DNA of 64,000 bases from Symbiodinium natans (lineage: Eukaryota > Sar > Dinophyceae > Suessiales > Symbiodiniaceae). This document shows positions 9,950 to 19,622 of this stretch, piece by piece (positions within the stretch are counted from its first letter, which is position 1; each line of letters opens with the position of its first letter). Both the position numbers and the translations under genes were made by a program. Location of the stretch: positions 598,886 through 662,885 of the forward strand of contig CAJNDS010002412.1 in NCBI GenBank assembly GCA_905221605.1, written 5' to 3'. Below the pieces are notes generated by a model, which was given only the letters and a program-made list of their open reading frames with translations, was not told the DNA's origin and did no database searches.

Positions 9950-11163
9950 CCTCAGCACTCTAAATCGTGGTCTAAACCCTAAACGGTCTTGCTATGTTCC
10001 AGCAGTCTGGTGCTGGGAGCAGCAAAGCCGTACTGAAGTCTCATTGGTTCTCCTGTCCCGGACCTATCCCCGCACTGAATTTCCGATGAAAACACCAGTA
10101 AGGAAGTGCAAACAAGGAAGCCATCAGCAGTGGCTCGGTTCGGGGGTCCAGGTGGTTGTTGATGGACTTTTTCTCAAATTAGAGGAACCCCCCCCCTCGC
10201 TACCCCCCCGTGTCCCCCCCAATTTCGGTCTCGATGCGAGAGCATCTGACTGAATTTTTCCAACCAGTTGTCGTTGACAACTCCTGCTTAAGTCATAAGT
10301 CCAGAATCGCCTGCAACCAGCTTGGTAGAAGACGTTCCGACTTGCATAACTGGGAAAATTCTCGGCAATCGATCATGCGGCCCAGCTTTGAATCATTGGG
10401 GTGACTTCTGACACGACGCATGACTCGTATCTACATTGGCACATGGGGTGCGAATGCCTTAAAGCCTCACTGCCGGCTCGAATCCTGGAACAGTATCTGC
10501 CGAAAGACTCAGGTCTGGTTTCTGCTTGCAGGCTGACAGTCGGCTTTCGCCTTGGGGCATGGCCCACCTACCTCCCATATCCCCCAAGCCCGCAGCCACA
10601 AGCGCCTCCATCGACTCACCAGGAAGATATCCGGAGGCAGGCTGCCAGGGGAAGCCTGCCAACGGAGACACCCCCCCAAAACCACATCATTCTCCGAGCT
10701 GATCCTCTCTCACTCTGCATACAAATCACGCTCCAAAGCCGCCTATTGGGCTTGCGAAATTTGGGGTACCTTCTTAGGGTCCTTCTTGTAAGGGAATCTT
10801 ACTATTTGGGGATCTGCTTTAGATGCCCTAAGCCTACATTCTAAGGAGGCTGCTCCTGTCATGATGCTTCTGTCGAGATCCTCGCCCATGATCCTGGCCC
10901 TATCACTACTGCAACAGCAGGCGGCCCGCAAAAGGTCATCTGCGAGATGCGCCCCTACAAAGATTTTTAGATCGATACCCCTGTTTACGATTGGCTCCAT
11001 GTCTGCCATTGGCAAAGGTCTCAGTGTAGTGAAACAGCCTATCACTTTGGGCGTCGAGGTATGAGTACCCCTAAACCCTACACCCTTAGAACGCATAAGT
11101 TATGAGATATGGCTTGAGTCTGAGGGCGCTGGGGCCCCCAATATCCTAGCCCTAAACCCTAAA
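9950..11163. other. Unique region with scattered coding-like segments
   Basis: No complete gene can be supported. Minus-strand segments look exon-like at about 10085-10165 (NNHLDPRTEPLLMASLFALP), 10576-10672 (GYLPGESMEALVAAGLGDMG before a GTAGGT donor) and 10850-11060 (ADMEPIVNRGIDLKIFVGAH). The last also has an open plus frame of 67 codons. A GGGGTACCTTCTTAGGGTCC segment near 10763 belongs to the family C inverted-repeat elements seen at 22.6, 26.6 and 28.8 kb. Confidence 0.3.
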
Positions 11164-11168
11164 CCCTA
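11164..11168. repeat. Target-site duplication CCCTA, left copy
   Basis: CCCTA immediately precedes the 5' LTR and is repeated immediately after the 3' LTR at 20658-20662. The site lies within a CCCTAAA tract, so part of the match could be coincidence, but length and position are as expected for integrase. Confidence 0.7.
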
Positions 11169-11380
11169 TGCGGAGCTGCAGTTGGTATTGTAAAAAAAGA
11201 GTTGATGTTGGAAGGTGAAGGGGTCAATGTACCCGGCACAAATTTTTGGCTCAAGGAACTTGGGCATGCGCCCTGAAGAAAGAAGTGTGTGTTGGTTTGG
11301 TGTTGGTTGGTCCAGGGGATCAAGGGCTTCTGTTGGGGTTGACTGTTTTGTTCCCTGTCCTCCTTCGGTTGCCCCCCGTA
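11169..11380 (+). repeat. 5' LTR of retrotransposon 1
   Basis: 212 bp, beginning TGCGGAGC and ending CCCCCCGTA. It is identical by eye to 20446-20657. It contains TTTTTGGCTCAAG at 11243-11255, matching the 3' end of the dinoflagellate spliced leader. The termini are TG...TA rather than the usual TG...CA. Confidence 0.95.
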
Positions 11381-11393
11381 GGTTATGAGCCCA
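11381..11393 (+). promoter_or_regulatory. Primer-binding site, half-tRNA type
   Basis: GGTTATGAGCCCA abuts the LTR. Its reverse complement TGGGCTCATAACC is the anticodon arm of an initiator tRNA-Met (CAT anticodon, GGG:CCC stem). Drosophila copia primes from the 5' half of this tRNA in the same way. Confidence 0.75.
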
Positions 11394-11442
11394 AATTAGG
11401 CTTCCTGCGGAATTGGTAAAGATTTTTCGTTTGTTTAACGCC

Positions 11443-12366
11443 ATGGACATGATGCGGCGTCGCTCTGAGCCTGGACTGTCGCCCACGGCCAATGAAGCCG
11501 AAGGAAATCGTGGTGATGGGGGTGAAGAACGACAACAAATGGTACAAGCGCTGACAGATGGTAGGGAGGTTGCAATGATACAACCAACGCCTCAGGTGGA
11601 AAACGAAGTGGTTCCGGTTCCAGCAGCAAATCCTTTCTGGAGCGAGCGGGCTCAAGACGAAATGAGACTGAGGCAATCAAGGCCGGCAAGTCTTCCTGCG
11701 AGCGGAGGGGATAGAAGTGGTGAAGGCACGAGGAGGCCACCTTCGCTGCAAGATCTCTTGGGTCAGGAACCTGCACCTGTTGAGAGACCATCGTCAGGCT
11801 TAATGGGCCAGATGGAACGAGGTACTATTGGTGGAGCGCAAGCCGACGAAGAGCTCATTCCTGATGTTGGTGGTGAAGAACAAAGTGAAGATATGGCGGT
11901 GGTAAAGCGTGCGCTGAAAGAGTTGCTTGTGCAAACAAAGGAGCTGGGGAACAGGTTGCATCGGGTGGAGGAGAAAAGTTATACCTCTGCTGCATCTGGG
12001 TCAGCTTCAAGAGCACGGAGCACTGGAGTGGTGGACGCAAACACTGCATATCCTCTGGGAATGACTCCAGAGAAGCAGTACCTGCCAGGACAAGTTTTCT
12101 ATACTGATGGTGGTTTTTGGACTGTGTTGCCTGATGGGACATGGCTGCCCATTGAGGGCTACGACCTGCCAAAGGGTTGTGATCTTCAATCCTTGCCTGG
12201 GTCCAGGAAGGGGGATGTTCAAGTGGAGGATGAAAAAGAAGTGCCAATGATGCATGTAGCTGAAGGGAAGAAACCCTCCAGATTGCCTCCATTGAATTGG
12301 TGGATATGCAAGTGGACCACCTGGTTTAACACATGTTCCGATTACTTCCGTGCCGTCAGGTGTTGA
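11443..12366 (+). CDS. gag: gag-like N-terminal segment of retrotransposon 1
   Basis: The start chosen is the ATG at 11443 (MDMMRRRSEPGLSPTANEAE). The frame is polar and rich in Glu, Arg and Gln, with a predicted coiled segment (VVKRALKELLVQTKELGNRL) at about residues 155-175. It then has a GMTPEKQYLPG/PDGTWLPIEGYD region and ends at 12366. The coding sense clearly continues in the +1 frame from about 12300 (SGPPGLTHVPITSVPSGVDG), so the last 20 or so residues of this frame are probably frameshift product. It would supply the structural protein of the particle together with the next segments. No start or promoter signal is recognisable. Confidence 0.7.
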   Translation: MDMMRRRSEPGLSPTANEAEGNRGDGGEERQQMVQALTDGREVAMIQPTPQVENEVVPVPAANPFWSERAQDEMRLRQSRPASLPASGGDRSGEGTRRPPSLQDLLGQEPAPVERPSSGLMGQMERGTIGGAQADEELIPDVGGEEQSEDMAVVKRALKELLVQTKELGNRLHRVEEKSYTSAASGSASRARSTGVVDANTAYPLGMTPEKQYLPGQVFYTDGGFWTVLPDGTWLPIEGYDLPKGCDLQSLPGSRKGDVQVEDEKEVPMMHVAEGKKPSRLPPLNWWICKWTTWFNTCSDYFRAVRC

Positions 12367-12637
12367 TGGTTCTGCCGCACCTGTGGGGAACCAGCCCGGT
12401 TTTGTTTCAGCTCGGGAAACTGCAACGCAAGAGAACTCAGCAGGATCGGGTGGATATACAATGGTGGATGATGTTCCGTATCGGTGGAAAATGGTTGCTG
12501 GGAGGTTGGAACTGGAAAAGGTTCCGCTCACAGCTGTTACGCCTGGTATAGGACATGGACTACCTCAAGGGCCTGGTGGTAGGGTCAGTTTACCTCCTGG
12601 AGCAGTGGTGCCACGTGGTATGCCAAATCATTGGTGA
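12300..12637 (+). CDS. gag middle segment, shifted frame
   Basis: This continues gag in a frame different from both neighbours: a Gly/Pro-rich stretch (SGVDGSAAPVGNQPGFVSAR) followed by DDVPYRWKMVAGRLELEKVP and a second Pro/Gly-rich stretch, stopping at 12637. The text joins logically to the polyprotein frame at about 12630. Either two frameshift mutations (or sequence errors) damage gag, or the element uses two programmed shifts; no slippery heptamer was identified. Confidence 0.6.
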
Positions 12638-15600
12638 TAGTTCTGGAACCGAACGTCCGGAGGCTCTTGGGAAGCATGTGATGAGCCTTCCAACTTTGGC
12701 AGACTACACACCAAGCAATCCGACGGCACTGGGTGATTGGATCGCAATGATCGAACCAATGTTGTCTTCGCTGACAGATACAGGAAGAGTGTGGTGGCAA
12801 TGCGTCTACTCAAAGGCATATCAAGCGTATGCCAAATGGTTGAGTGTTTCTCCACTGGAAAGGTTGGGCATCAAGGCTGAGCTGGAAGGGCTCAAAGTGG
12901 TTCAAACTGTGCATGTTTTGTTGGAGCAGAGAGCGGTGTCTTTGCTGCTACAGGCGATTCCGGAGAGATTGAAGACCGAGATCGTTTCCACTCGAATGTT
13001 GGGGTCAGTGATGATATTTTACAAATTGCTGACGGTCTACCAACCAGGTGGAGCAAATGAGCGCAGCACAATGTTGAACTTCTTGGTGCAACCATCTCCA
13101 GCAACCTCGATCTCAGAGGCCATAAAGGGAGTGCGTCAATGGGCGCAATGGCGTTCCCGATTAAGGGAGTTGAGAGCGGCCGAGCCGGACGCTACCTTGC
13201 TTATCAAGGGATTGGATGGTTTATCATCCGCGTTGCTGGCGAAACACCCTACGGTTCATTTCAGAGTGGCATCCTTTCGGGAGAAATTGGGGGTGGACTA
13301 CTCGCCGACCTCTGAAACTGCGACAAAACTAGCTGAAATGTTACAGGCAGAGTTTGAACTGCTATTGCATAGTGCTGGTGAACAAGAGGTGAAGCAGGAC
13401 TCGGACGCCAAGAAAAGGGCCAGGTTAAACAAGGCCCAAAAGGGAACTGGTGACGAGACGGAGGAGGGTGACAAAGGCAAAGGGAAAGGAAAAAGGTACA
13501 GCGGAGATGGTGAACGTCCTTTCTGTTGGATATATGGGAACACCGATGCAGGTTGCAAGTTCGGATCCCGCTGCAAATTTCGCCATGACAAAGACTCCCT
13601 TGAGCGAGGAAGATGTTTTGAGTGTGGGGCCGTTGGCCATCTGCAGCCGCAATGTCCATATAAGGATGGTGCAAGTTCCAATGTGGACTCAAACCCTGAG
13701 AGAAGTAGATCTAAAGGGAATTCTCCCAAAGGGGGAAAGGGCGGCAAAGGTGCAAAATGGGGAAATGCCAAAAAGGCAGAAGTAGCTGAAGGGGGAGATG
13801 AGACGGCTAATGCGGGATTGGATAAAGGTTCTGCAAGTCCCTCATCACCATCAACACCCAATCAAGTCCTTGCTGAAGCGTTGGAAGTGCTGAAATCTAT
13901 GAAGCTGTCATCAGTACAGTCGGCATCAAGCGGGGATCCCAGTGTTCGAATGTTATGTGGCTCTGGGTTGTTTCAGCAGGAAGGGAGAGTGGCGTTGGTG
14001 GATACAGCTGCTACGCATCTTGCGCGGACGCTTTTTCCATGGGAATGTTTACCCGACACTACTGTTATGGTGCAAAGCGCGCTTGGTGGTGTGACAATGA
14101 GGATTACAGAGAAAGGGACGTTGATTAGGGAAGACAATGGGCCCCTGGTTATCCCTCTCTGGTTGATTTTGGAGTTTGGGGCGAACCTCACCGTGATCAA
14201 TGGGATGTGTCACGTGAGTGCAAAATCTTCGCTGGACCAGCTCTTGTGGTTTGAACATGGCTGTTTGGTTATGGATTACAAAACAGCTGAGAAAATGGTT
14301 TTGCATGCTGAAAGGCAGCGTGCATCTTTGTCCCATTCTCAATGGAGGAATGGAAGGGCGGACTGTGGAGTCGGTTCGTCTGATGCCACGTTGTTGCCGA
14401 AGCAGGGAGAAGGCCGAGGAGTATGCGTTCTACATGTGGCCAGGGTTTCTGACACCAATGAGTGTTCGGGAATGGGCATGTTGGACTCGGGAGCATCGCA
14501 TCCTCTCAGATCACTTCGTCCTGGTGAACAGCTTCCGCAGCAAAAGGTGTTGGTGTCTTTAGCTGTTGGATCTCGGGAGATGTGTATTACCCCAGGTGGG
14601 ACCCTGGTAACTCCTGAAATGGTAGATCCACTAGTGCCAATTGGCAAAGCGAGCGCCTTGGTTGGTCTCAGAGTTCAGTGGCGTGGTGGCAAGTGCACAG
14701 CCTCACATCCTGTTCTGGGGGAACTTCGCGTTCGTGATCTGAATGGGTGCCCTTGTTTGGAAAAGGAGGTGGCGCTTCAGATCATTGATGAAATGGATTG
14801 GTGTTCACCAAAGCAAGCATTGAAGGTGGCACGTATGGTTCAAGGGTGTCCGAATACGGACAACGAGGTGGCTGTAAAAACGTCGTTGCAAAGCGCAGCG
14901 CGGACAGCGTCAGCGAATGAGGAGGAGTTCGTCCAGGCATGCTGGAGATTTCTTCGGTGGTATTATGGGAATATACCAGAAAATATGCTGATGGAGCTGT
15001 TGCCACGTGGAGATATTGTGGCGTTGCCTTTCAACCGTCATAAAAGGAGACAGCTGGCACGAGCAAAAAGGGTGGTGGTACACCTATTTTCGGGAAAACA
15101 AAAATGGCATTTTCCCAGTCGGGATGTGGAGGTACTGGAGCTGGATTTGACAAAAGGCGGTGACCTACATAATTCGAGCGTCTGGAAGCATCTTCTGCAT
15201 CTGGCGGCTGAAGGAAAGGTGGTTGCTGTGGTTGGAGGACCTCCATGCAGGACAGTGTCAAGGTTGAGAGGTGAAGACGGTGGTCCACCTGTATTACGCC
15301 GACGCTGTGGGCCTGAACGGTTGGGATTAAAAAGTCTTCATTGGCCACATCAAGAATTAGCTCAAAAGGATGGTGTTTTACTTCTGAAGATGCTTTTCCT
15401 ATATGACGTGGCGGTGCATCCAAGGTGTGGAACTGCTGAAGTCATCAATGGGAGTTCTGTCTTCTTTGGCATGGAAAGCCCTGGGGGCCCTGAACTCATA
15501 GGGAAGGATTTCTCTCAGAACGGCAAAACGGTCTTGAGTGCTGAGGATCTGGTGGATGGTTCTCAGGAAGGGCTCTCAAGTCCTACCTTCTGGAGTTGGC

Positions 15601-18488
15601 CAGAGGTTAAAAGCTTTTGTGAGCGTTATGGAATGTACGCTGCACATTTTGATCAAGGAGCATTGGGACATGCTCTGGTGAAACCTACGACTTTCCTGGT
15701 GTCTGATGTGGAACTATGGGAATCGTTGGAACAAGTTCGCGTGGTTGTTCCGTGGTCAGCAACATTCGCTTCTACCCTGGAAGAGCGTATTGGACAATCC
15801 TCCATATGGGCGCGATGGGCGTTTGGATTGGTTAAAAGAATACGTCACAGGTTGGCACAATGGTTGCATGAGAGCGATGCTGAACGGGAAGCTATGGTGT
15901 TAAAAAAGGAAGAACGAGAAGGGACGTTACGGAGGCTGACAACGGAGGAGCGAGCTTTCCGTGACCATTGCCTAAGGGGGCATATTCCTTTCAGACGTGA
16001 TTGTCAAATCTGTGTGTCTGCCGCTGGGAAGGAGCGTCGCCATTTGAGGCGGAAGCATGGGGACGCTTACACTTTATCATTGGACTTAGCGGGTCCATAC
16101 AAGTGTTCAAAGGATGCTCACCAGCAGAAGCCACGACACGCTGTTATTGGTGTGTATCAATTTCCAATGTTGGATCCCAATGTGGGTCGCCCTCTGGAAA
16201 AGGAGGAAGATGCGGATGAGGTGGAAGATCAGGTGGCAGATGAAGGTGCTGGTGTCGGAGAATGGTTAGGCGATGCAGTCGCTAACTTCGAGGAGGAAGA
16301 CTCTGCGCCGGTGGAACCTGCGCCAGTTCTAGAGGCAGAGGTGTTGAAAATCCAAGCTTCTGAAAAATCCTGGAAGGAACTGAAGGACCACTTGACTCAA
16401 CCTGTCCGTATGATCAACTTCGTTATGGTGGAGCCGATTGTGGATAAACAGCAAACAACTGTTTTGTCGGCAGTTCAAAGAATGATGGTGCGCTTGCAGA
16501 GACATGGGTATCCGGTGTTGAGAATCCACTCAGATCGAGCGGGGGAGTTTGTCAATGCACGCTTCCGGTCCTTTTGTGAAACTCGTCTGATATATAGGAC
16601 CACTGGTGATCCTGGAGTCCCGCAAACAAATGGGCGCGCTGAAGCATGTGTGGGTTTATTCAAACGTGGTGTCAGGTCGCTCTTAAAGGAGGCGCGACTC
16701 GGGCCGGCGTACTGGGCACTGGCTGCTCGCCATTGGTCAATGTTACGGTGGCAGAAAGCTGAAAGGGAGTTGGGGTTGAAACCGAAAGCATTGCTTCCCT
16801 TTGGTGCTCAAATTCAAGTCAAACGTCGTCCGTGGGAGTTGCTGGGTCCGGATGGAACAAAGAAAGGTCGGCAATGGGTCGATCGTACGCAGCCCGCGCT
16901 TCTTTTGGGTCCATGCGATGACCTACCTGGTGGTTATTGGGTGGAAGCTCAAGGGACTGCAAAAGATCCGGATGAACTGGTGTTATTTCCCTGCACTACG
17001 ATTTTTTCCAATATAAAGGAACCGCCTGAATTGGAGCTGGAAGGGGTGGTAGAAGAACAGGAGCCTTCTCCTCCAGAGCATCGTCTCAAGGGGAAAAAAC
17101 CGGCGCTTCGGTTCGCTGATGAGGAAGGTCCTCCTTTACCTCCGCCTCGCGATCCTCCAGTTCGCCATCGGTTAAATGAAAAAAGCCCGGCCTCTTCACT
17201 GCGTGGTCATGTGGGCTCCTTGCGCTTGCTTCGCAAGCGGGGGGAGAGTCCGCCCTTAGAAATTTTCGAGGATGACATGCAGGGTCTGGGGGAGCTGGAA
17301 GAAAATGCAGATGTTGAGGACAATGTTCCTGGCGATGAGTATTGGCCGACTTGCTGCTCTCCTCATGAAAATGCTTATTTGGTCTGCAAAAGTGAGACTG
17401 CCGAGGATGGAACACAGTTGGAGAAAGAAGAGCAAAAAGCCAAGTCAATGTATGAAAGGTCTATGTATGATTACGTGGACTGGGAGGAGCTTTTGGAAGG
17501 GATTGTATACCCAAAGAGGGTGAATCGAAGAGGTGGTATCAACAATTGGTGCACAAGTACGCGAGCTCTGGTGTTGGGCCACTATACTCATGGCGGAGTG
17601 TGTGGTATGACAAAAGAGACCCATCGAAGGCCATGGCTATGTCGTTATTTGGCATCATTCGTGAGGCACCACAATCCTGAAGCCAAATTTTCTGCTCTTC
17701 AGATCTCGTGCAATGCTCCGGTGTCATTGCATAGGGATAGTCACAATGAAAAACATTGCTGCAATTATGTGTGTGGCTTTGGTGACTATAAAGATGGTCA
17801 GCTGTGGGTTGAGGATGAAAAGGTTTTGGAGGAAGGAGCTGAAGTGGTGGAGCAATCCTATGGGAAGAAAGTCTTACCTGGAAAATTGGTGGATATCCAC
17901 TGGAACTTCATGTCGTTCTTTCCGAGAAAACTGCATGGTCCTATGCCTTGGAAAGGGAACAGGGTATCCTTGACAGGGTACACACCTGTTTTTATGGAGC
18001 GTTTGAGCTACAAGGATAGGTGCTATCTTCTCCAATGCAAGTTTCCTCTTCCGGAACCACAAGCTGAAGAAGGTGAAAAAAGGAAATGGTTAAAAATGAC
18101 GCTGAAAGAAACCTCGCTGGACGACCTTGCAGAGGAAGTCGACTACGCTGTGTTCGAAGCGCATCAATGGGCTCTAGAGGAGCATTTGAGTATTCGACGC
18201 CTAATTGCTGAACAGGAATGTTGCATTTTGGACGAGTTCCATGGATCGGCCAATGAGTCGAATGAGGAAAAAGGATCAGAGACTAGAGAATGGCTGGTTA
18301 AAGCAAAAAGGGCTGAGGAACAGCTCTCGAAGTTTTTGGTCAAAGCAGCTCAAGTTCAGCAAATGGTACAAGAAAATACTGCGCTTGAGGCAGCAGAGGA
18401 GGTTGAGTTCCTGCAAACAAAAACAATCCCTACACAAGAAGCCATGCAAGAGCTGGAAAGTGGAGGGAATCATTGTCGGACGAGGTGA
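12555..18488 (+). CDS. pol: Polyprotein of retrotransposon 1: nucleocapsid, protease, methyltransferase-like, integrase, 2OG-Fe(II) oxygenase-like
   Basis: 1977 codons, counted from the ATG at 12555; the real N-terminus is fused to gag. Domains in order: capsid-like helices (30-280); a CCCH finger near 325-345; a CCHC zinc knuckle at C354-C367 (CFECGAVGHLQPQC); a protease-like repeat with DTAA at D483 and a second with DSGA at D644; a cytosine-methyltransferase-like domain (HLFSG at 843-847, GGPPC at 894-898, MESP at 973-976, then FDQGALGH); integrase with a compact zinc site H1138/H1143/C1150/C1153 and catalytic D1177, D1327, E1363 (D-35-E); an acidic/proline linker; and an oxygenase-like domain with H1726-R-D1728-x-H-N and H1794...R1803 followed by VSLTGYT. 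The frame ends in TGA at 18486. RT lies beyond it in the same frame, but two stops and a compensated frameshift intervene. Integrase and protease calls are firm, methyltransferase-like good, oxygenase moderate. Confidence 0.85.
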   Translation: MDYLKGLVVGSVYLLEQWCHVVCQIIGDSSGTERPEALGKHVMSLPTLADYTPSNPTALGDWIAMIEPMLSSLTDTGRVWWQCVYSKAYQAYAKWLSVSPLERLGIKAELEGLKVVQTVHVLLEQRAVSLLLQAIPERLKTEIVSTRMLGSVMIFYKLLTVYQPGGANERSTMLNFLVQPSPATSISEAIKGVRQWAQWRSRLRELRAAEPDATLLIKGLDGLSSALLAKHPTVHFRVASFREKLGVDYSPTSETATKLAEMLQAEFELLLHSAGEQEVKQDSDAKKRARLNKAQKGTGDETEEGDKGKGKGKRYSGDGERPFCWIYGNTDAGCKFGSRCKFRHDKDSLERGRCFECGAVGHLQPQCPYKDGASSNVDSNPERSRSKGNSPKGGKGGKGAKWGNAKKAEVAEGGDETANAGLDKGSASPSSPSTPNQVLAEALEVLKSMKLSSVQSASSGDPSVRMLCGSGLFQQEGRVALVDTAATHLARTLFPWECLPDTTVMVQSALGGVTMRITEKGTLIREDNGPLVIPLWLILEFGANLTVINGMCHVSAKSSLDQLLWFEHGCLVMDYKTAEKMVLHAERQRASLSHSQWRNGRADCGVGSSDATLLPKQGEGRGVCVLHVARVSDTNECSGMGMLDSGASHPLRSLRPGEQLPQQKVLVSLAVGSREMCITPGGTLVTPEMVDPLVPIGKASALVGLRVQWRGGKCTASHPVLGELRVRDLNGCPCLEKEVALQIIDEMDWCSPKQALKVARMVQGCPNTDNEVAVKTSLQSAARTASANEEEFVQACWRFLRWYYGNIPENMLMELLPRGDIVALPFNRHKRRQLARAKRVVVHLFSGKQKWHFPSRDVEVLELDLTKGGDLHNSSVWKHLLHLAAEGKVVAVVGGPPCRTVSRLRGEDGGPPVLRRRCGPERLGLKSLHWPHQELAQKDGVLLLKMLFLYDVAVHPRCGTAEVINGSSVFFGMESPGGPELIGKDFSQNGKTVLSAEDLVDGSQEGLSSPTFWSWPEVKSFCERYGMYAAHFDQGALGHALVKPTTFLVSDVELWESLEQVRVVVPWSATFASTLEERIGQSSIWARWAFGLVKRIRHRLAQWLHESDAEREAMVLKKEEREGTLRRLTTEERAFRDHCLRGHIPFRRDCQICVSAAGKERRHLRRKHGDAYTLSLDLAGPYKCSKDAHQQKPRHAVIGVYQFPMLDPNVGRPLEKEEDADEVEDQVADEGAGVGEWLGDAVANFEEEDSAPVEPAPVLEAEVLKIQASEKSWKELKDHLTQPVRMINFVMVEPIVDKQQTTVLSAVQRMMVRLQRHGYPVLRIHSDRAGEFVNARFRSFCETRLIYRTTGDPGVPQTNGRAEACVGLFKRGVRSLLKEARLGPAYWALAARHWSMLRWQKAERELGLKPKALLPFGAQIQVKRRPWELLGPDGTKKGRQWVDRTQPALLLGPCDDLPGGYWVEAQGTAKDPDELVLFPCTTIFSNIKEPPELELEGVVEEQEPSPPEHRLKGKKPALRFADEEGPPLPPPRDPPVRHRLNEKSPASSLRGHVGSLRLLRKRGESPPLEIFEDDMQGLGELEENADVEDNVPGDEYWPTCCSPHENAYLVCKSETAEDGTQLEKEEQKAKSMYERSMYDYVDWEELLEGIVYPKRVNRRGGINNWCTSTRALVLGHYTHGGVCGMTKETHRRPWLCRYLASFVRHHNPEAKFSALQISCNAPVSLHRDSHNEKHCCNYVCGFGDYKDGQLWVEDEKVLEEGAEVVEQSYGKKVLPGKLVDIHWNFMSFFPRKLHGPMPWKGNRVSLTGYTPVFMERLSYKDRCYLLQCKFPLPEPQAEEGEKRKWLKMTLKETSLDDLAEEVDYAVFEAHQWALEEHLSIRRLIAEQECCILDEFHGSANESNEEKGSETREWLVKAKRAEEQLSKFLVKAAQVQQMVQENTALEAAEEVEFLQTKTIPTQEAMQELESGGNHCRTR

Positions 18489-18518
18489 CGTCTTTGGTGA
18501 AAGAGTTGGAGGTGGTAC

Positions 18519-19622
18519 TTGGCGGAAGAGCCTAATGCACCGGTGATTGAGTACGTTCCCAGTCTGGTGGTGTTTACCCGGAAGCAAGGGACAGGGAGGC
18601 GACGTGCCCGTATCTGTGCATGTGGAAATTTTATTTCGTCAACGGCAGCTACAGAATACGAAGGGCCGAGGTCCCTCAGTCGTCACTCGCTGTACGCTCC
18701 AGGTTTAGATTCAACTACATTCAGGTGTCAGGTGAGGCACGCAGCATATATGGTGTGGATCATCGCTGGCTTAGACATTTCCAAAGCTTTTCTGACGGCG
18801 CCGATGAATAGGGCGCAAAGAGAAGGGCGTCTGGTGGTGGTGCAGCCCCCAAGGGCGGCGGTGAAATTGGGTCTTTGCACAAAGGAGGAGCGGTGGATTG
18901 TGAGGAAGGCCTTGTACGGGTTGGCCGAAAGTCCTGCAGCATGGGTGGAGTGGCGAGACCAACGTCTTCAAGGTATGTCTTGGGTGTCAAAGGAGGGACA
19001 AGCAATGAGCTTTCAGAGGTCCAATGCAGACCCAAGTCTGTTCCTTATTATGGCACAAGAAAAGCCGGAAGGTGCAAGCAAATTGGTAGGGACAATGGGT
19101 CTTTACGTGGATGATTTTTTGATGGCTGGGACTATGACAGTGCTCCGGGAAGCCTTGGAACAGATCAGGAAGGAGTGGAAAACTTCTGAACCCGAGTTCT
19201 GTGGTCCAGGCTGTGGTGATGGATTCCTGAAGTTTTTGGGTGTCCAAATCTGGTATCGAAATGGCAGCTTTTTTCTCAACCAGGAGGACTTCGTGAGAGA
19301 TTTGCTGAACCGACGAGGGTATCAGATCGATGAAACTGGAAAAGGGAGTAACCTGCCAATGGTGAAAGAAACTCCAGTGGTTTGGGGTGATTGCCCAGTG
19401 ATGTGGGCAACGCAGAGACAATCAACGGTGGCTTTAAGTACTGCTGAAGCTGAATTACATGCGTCCATAGAGGGAGCAACGATGATTCAGTCGTGCACCC
19501 CTATAATTGCCGCTTTGGTTGGAACCGGTGAAGAATCGCTGCAAAAGTGCTGTATACAGATTCGGTTTCGACATGCTCAATCATTCAATATCCGGCTGGA
19601 AGCTGGAGGACAAGACACCTGA
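18519..19622 (+). pseudogene. Reverse transcriptase of retrotransposon 1, with internal deletion
   Basis: Copia-type RT: RRRARICACGNF, then LDISKAFLTAP (first catalytic Asp), WIVRKALYGLAESPAAW, and GLYVDDFLMAG with the YVDD motif near 19108, then LKFLGVQIWY. The expected thumb/connection and first half of RNase H are missing. The text jumps from LPMVKETPVVWGD straight to CPVMWATQRQSTVALSTAEA near 19380, which implies a loss of roughly 150 codons. A further frameshift near 19550 moves RNase H into another frame. Upstream, coding sense passes through a second frame between about 18462 and 18515 (SLSDEVTSLVKELEVVL) before returning. The RT in this copy is therefore unlikely to be functional. Confidence 0.8.

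Noticed and set aside
1-11163. Chromosome end / telomere
   Set aside because: The CCCTAAA and TTTAGGG blocks alternate in orientation, are interrupted by unique islands and continue past 40 kb, so they are interstitial.
11855-19421. Minus-strand open frames across retrotransposon 1 (up to 187 codons)
   Set aside because: They are antisense shadows of gag, protease, integrase and RT.
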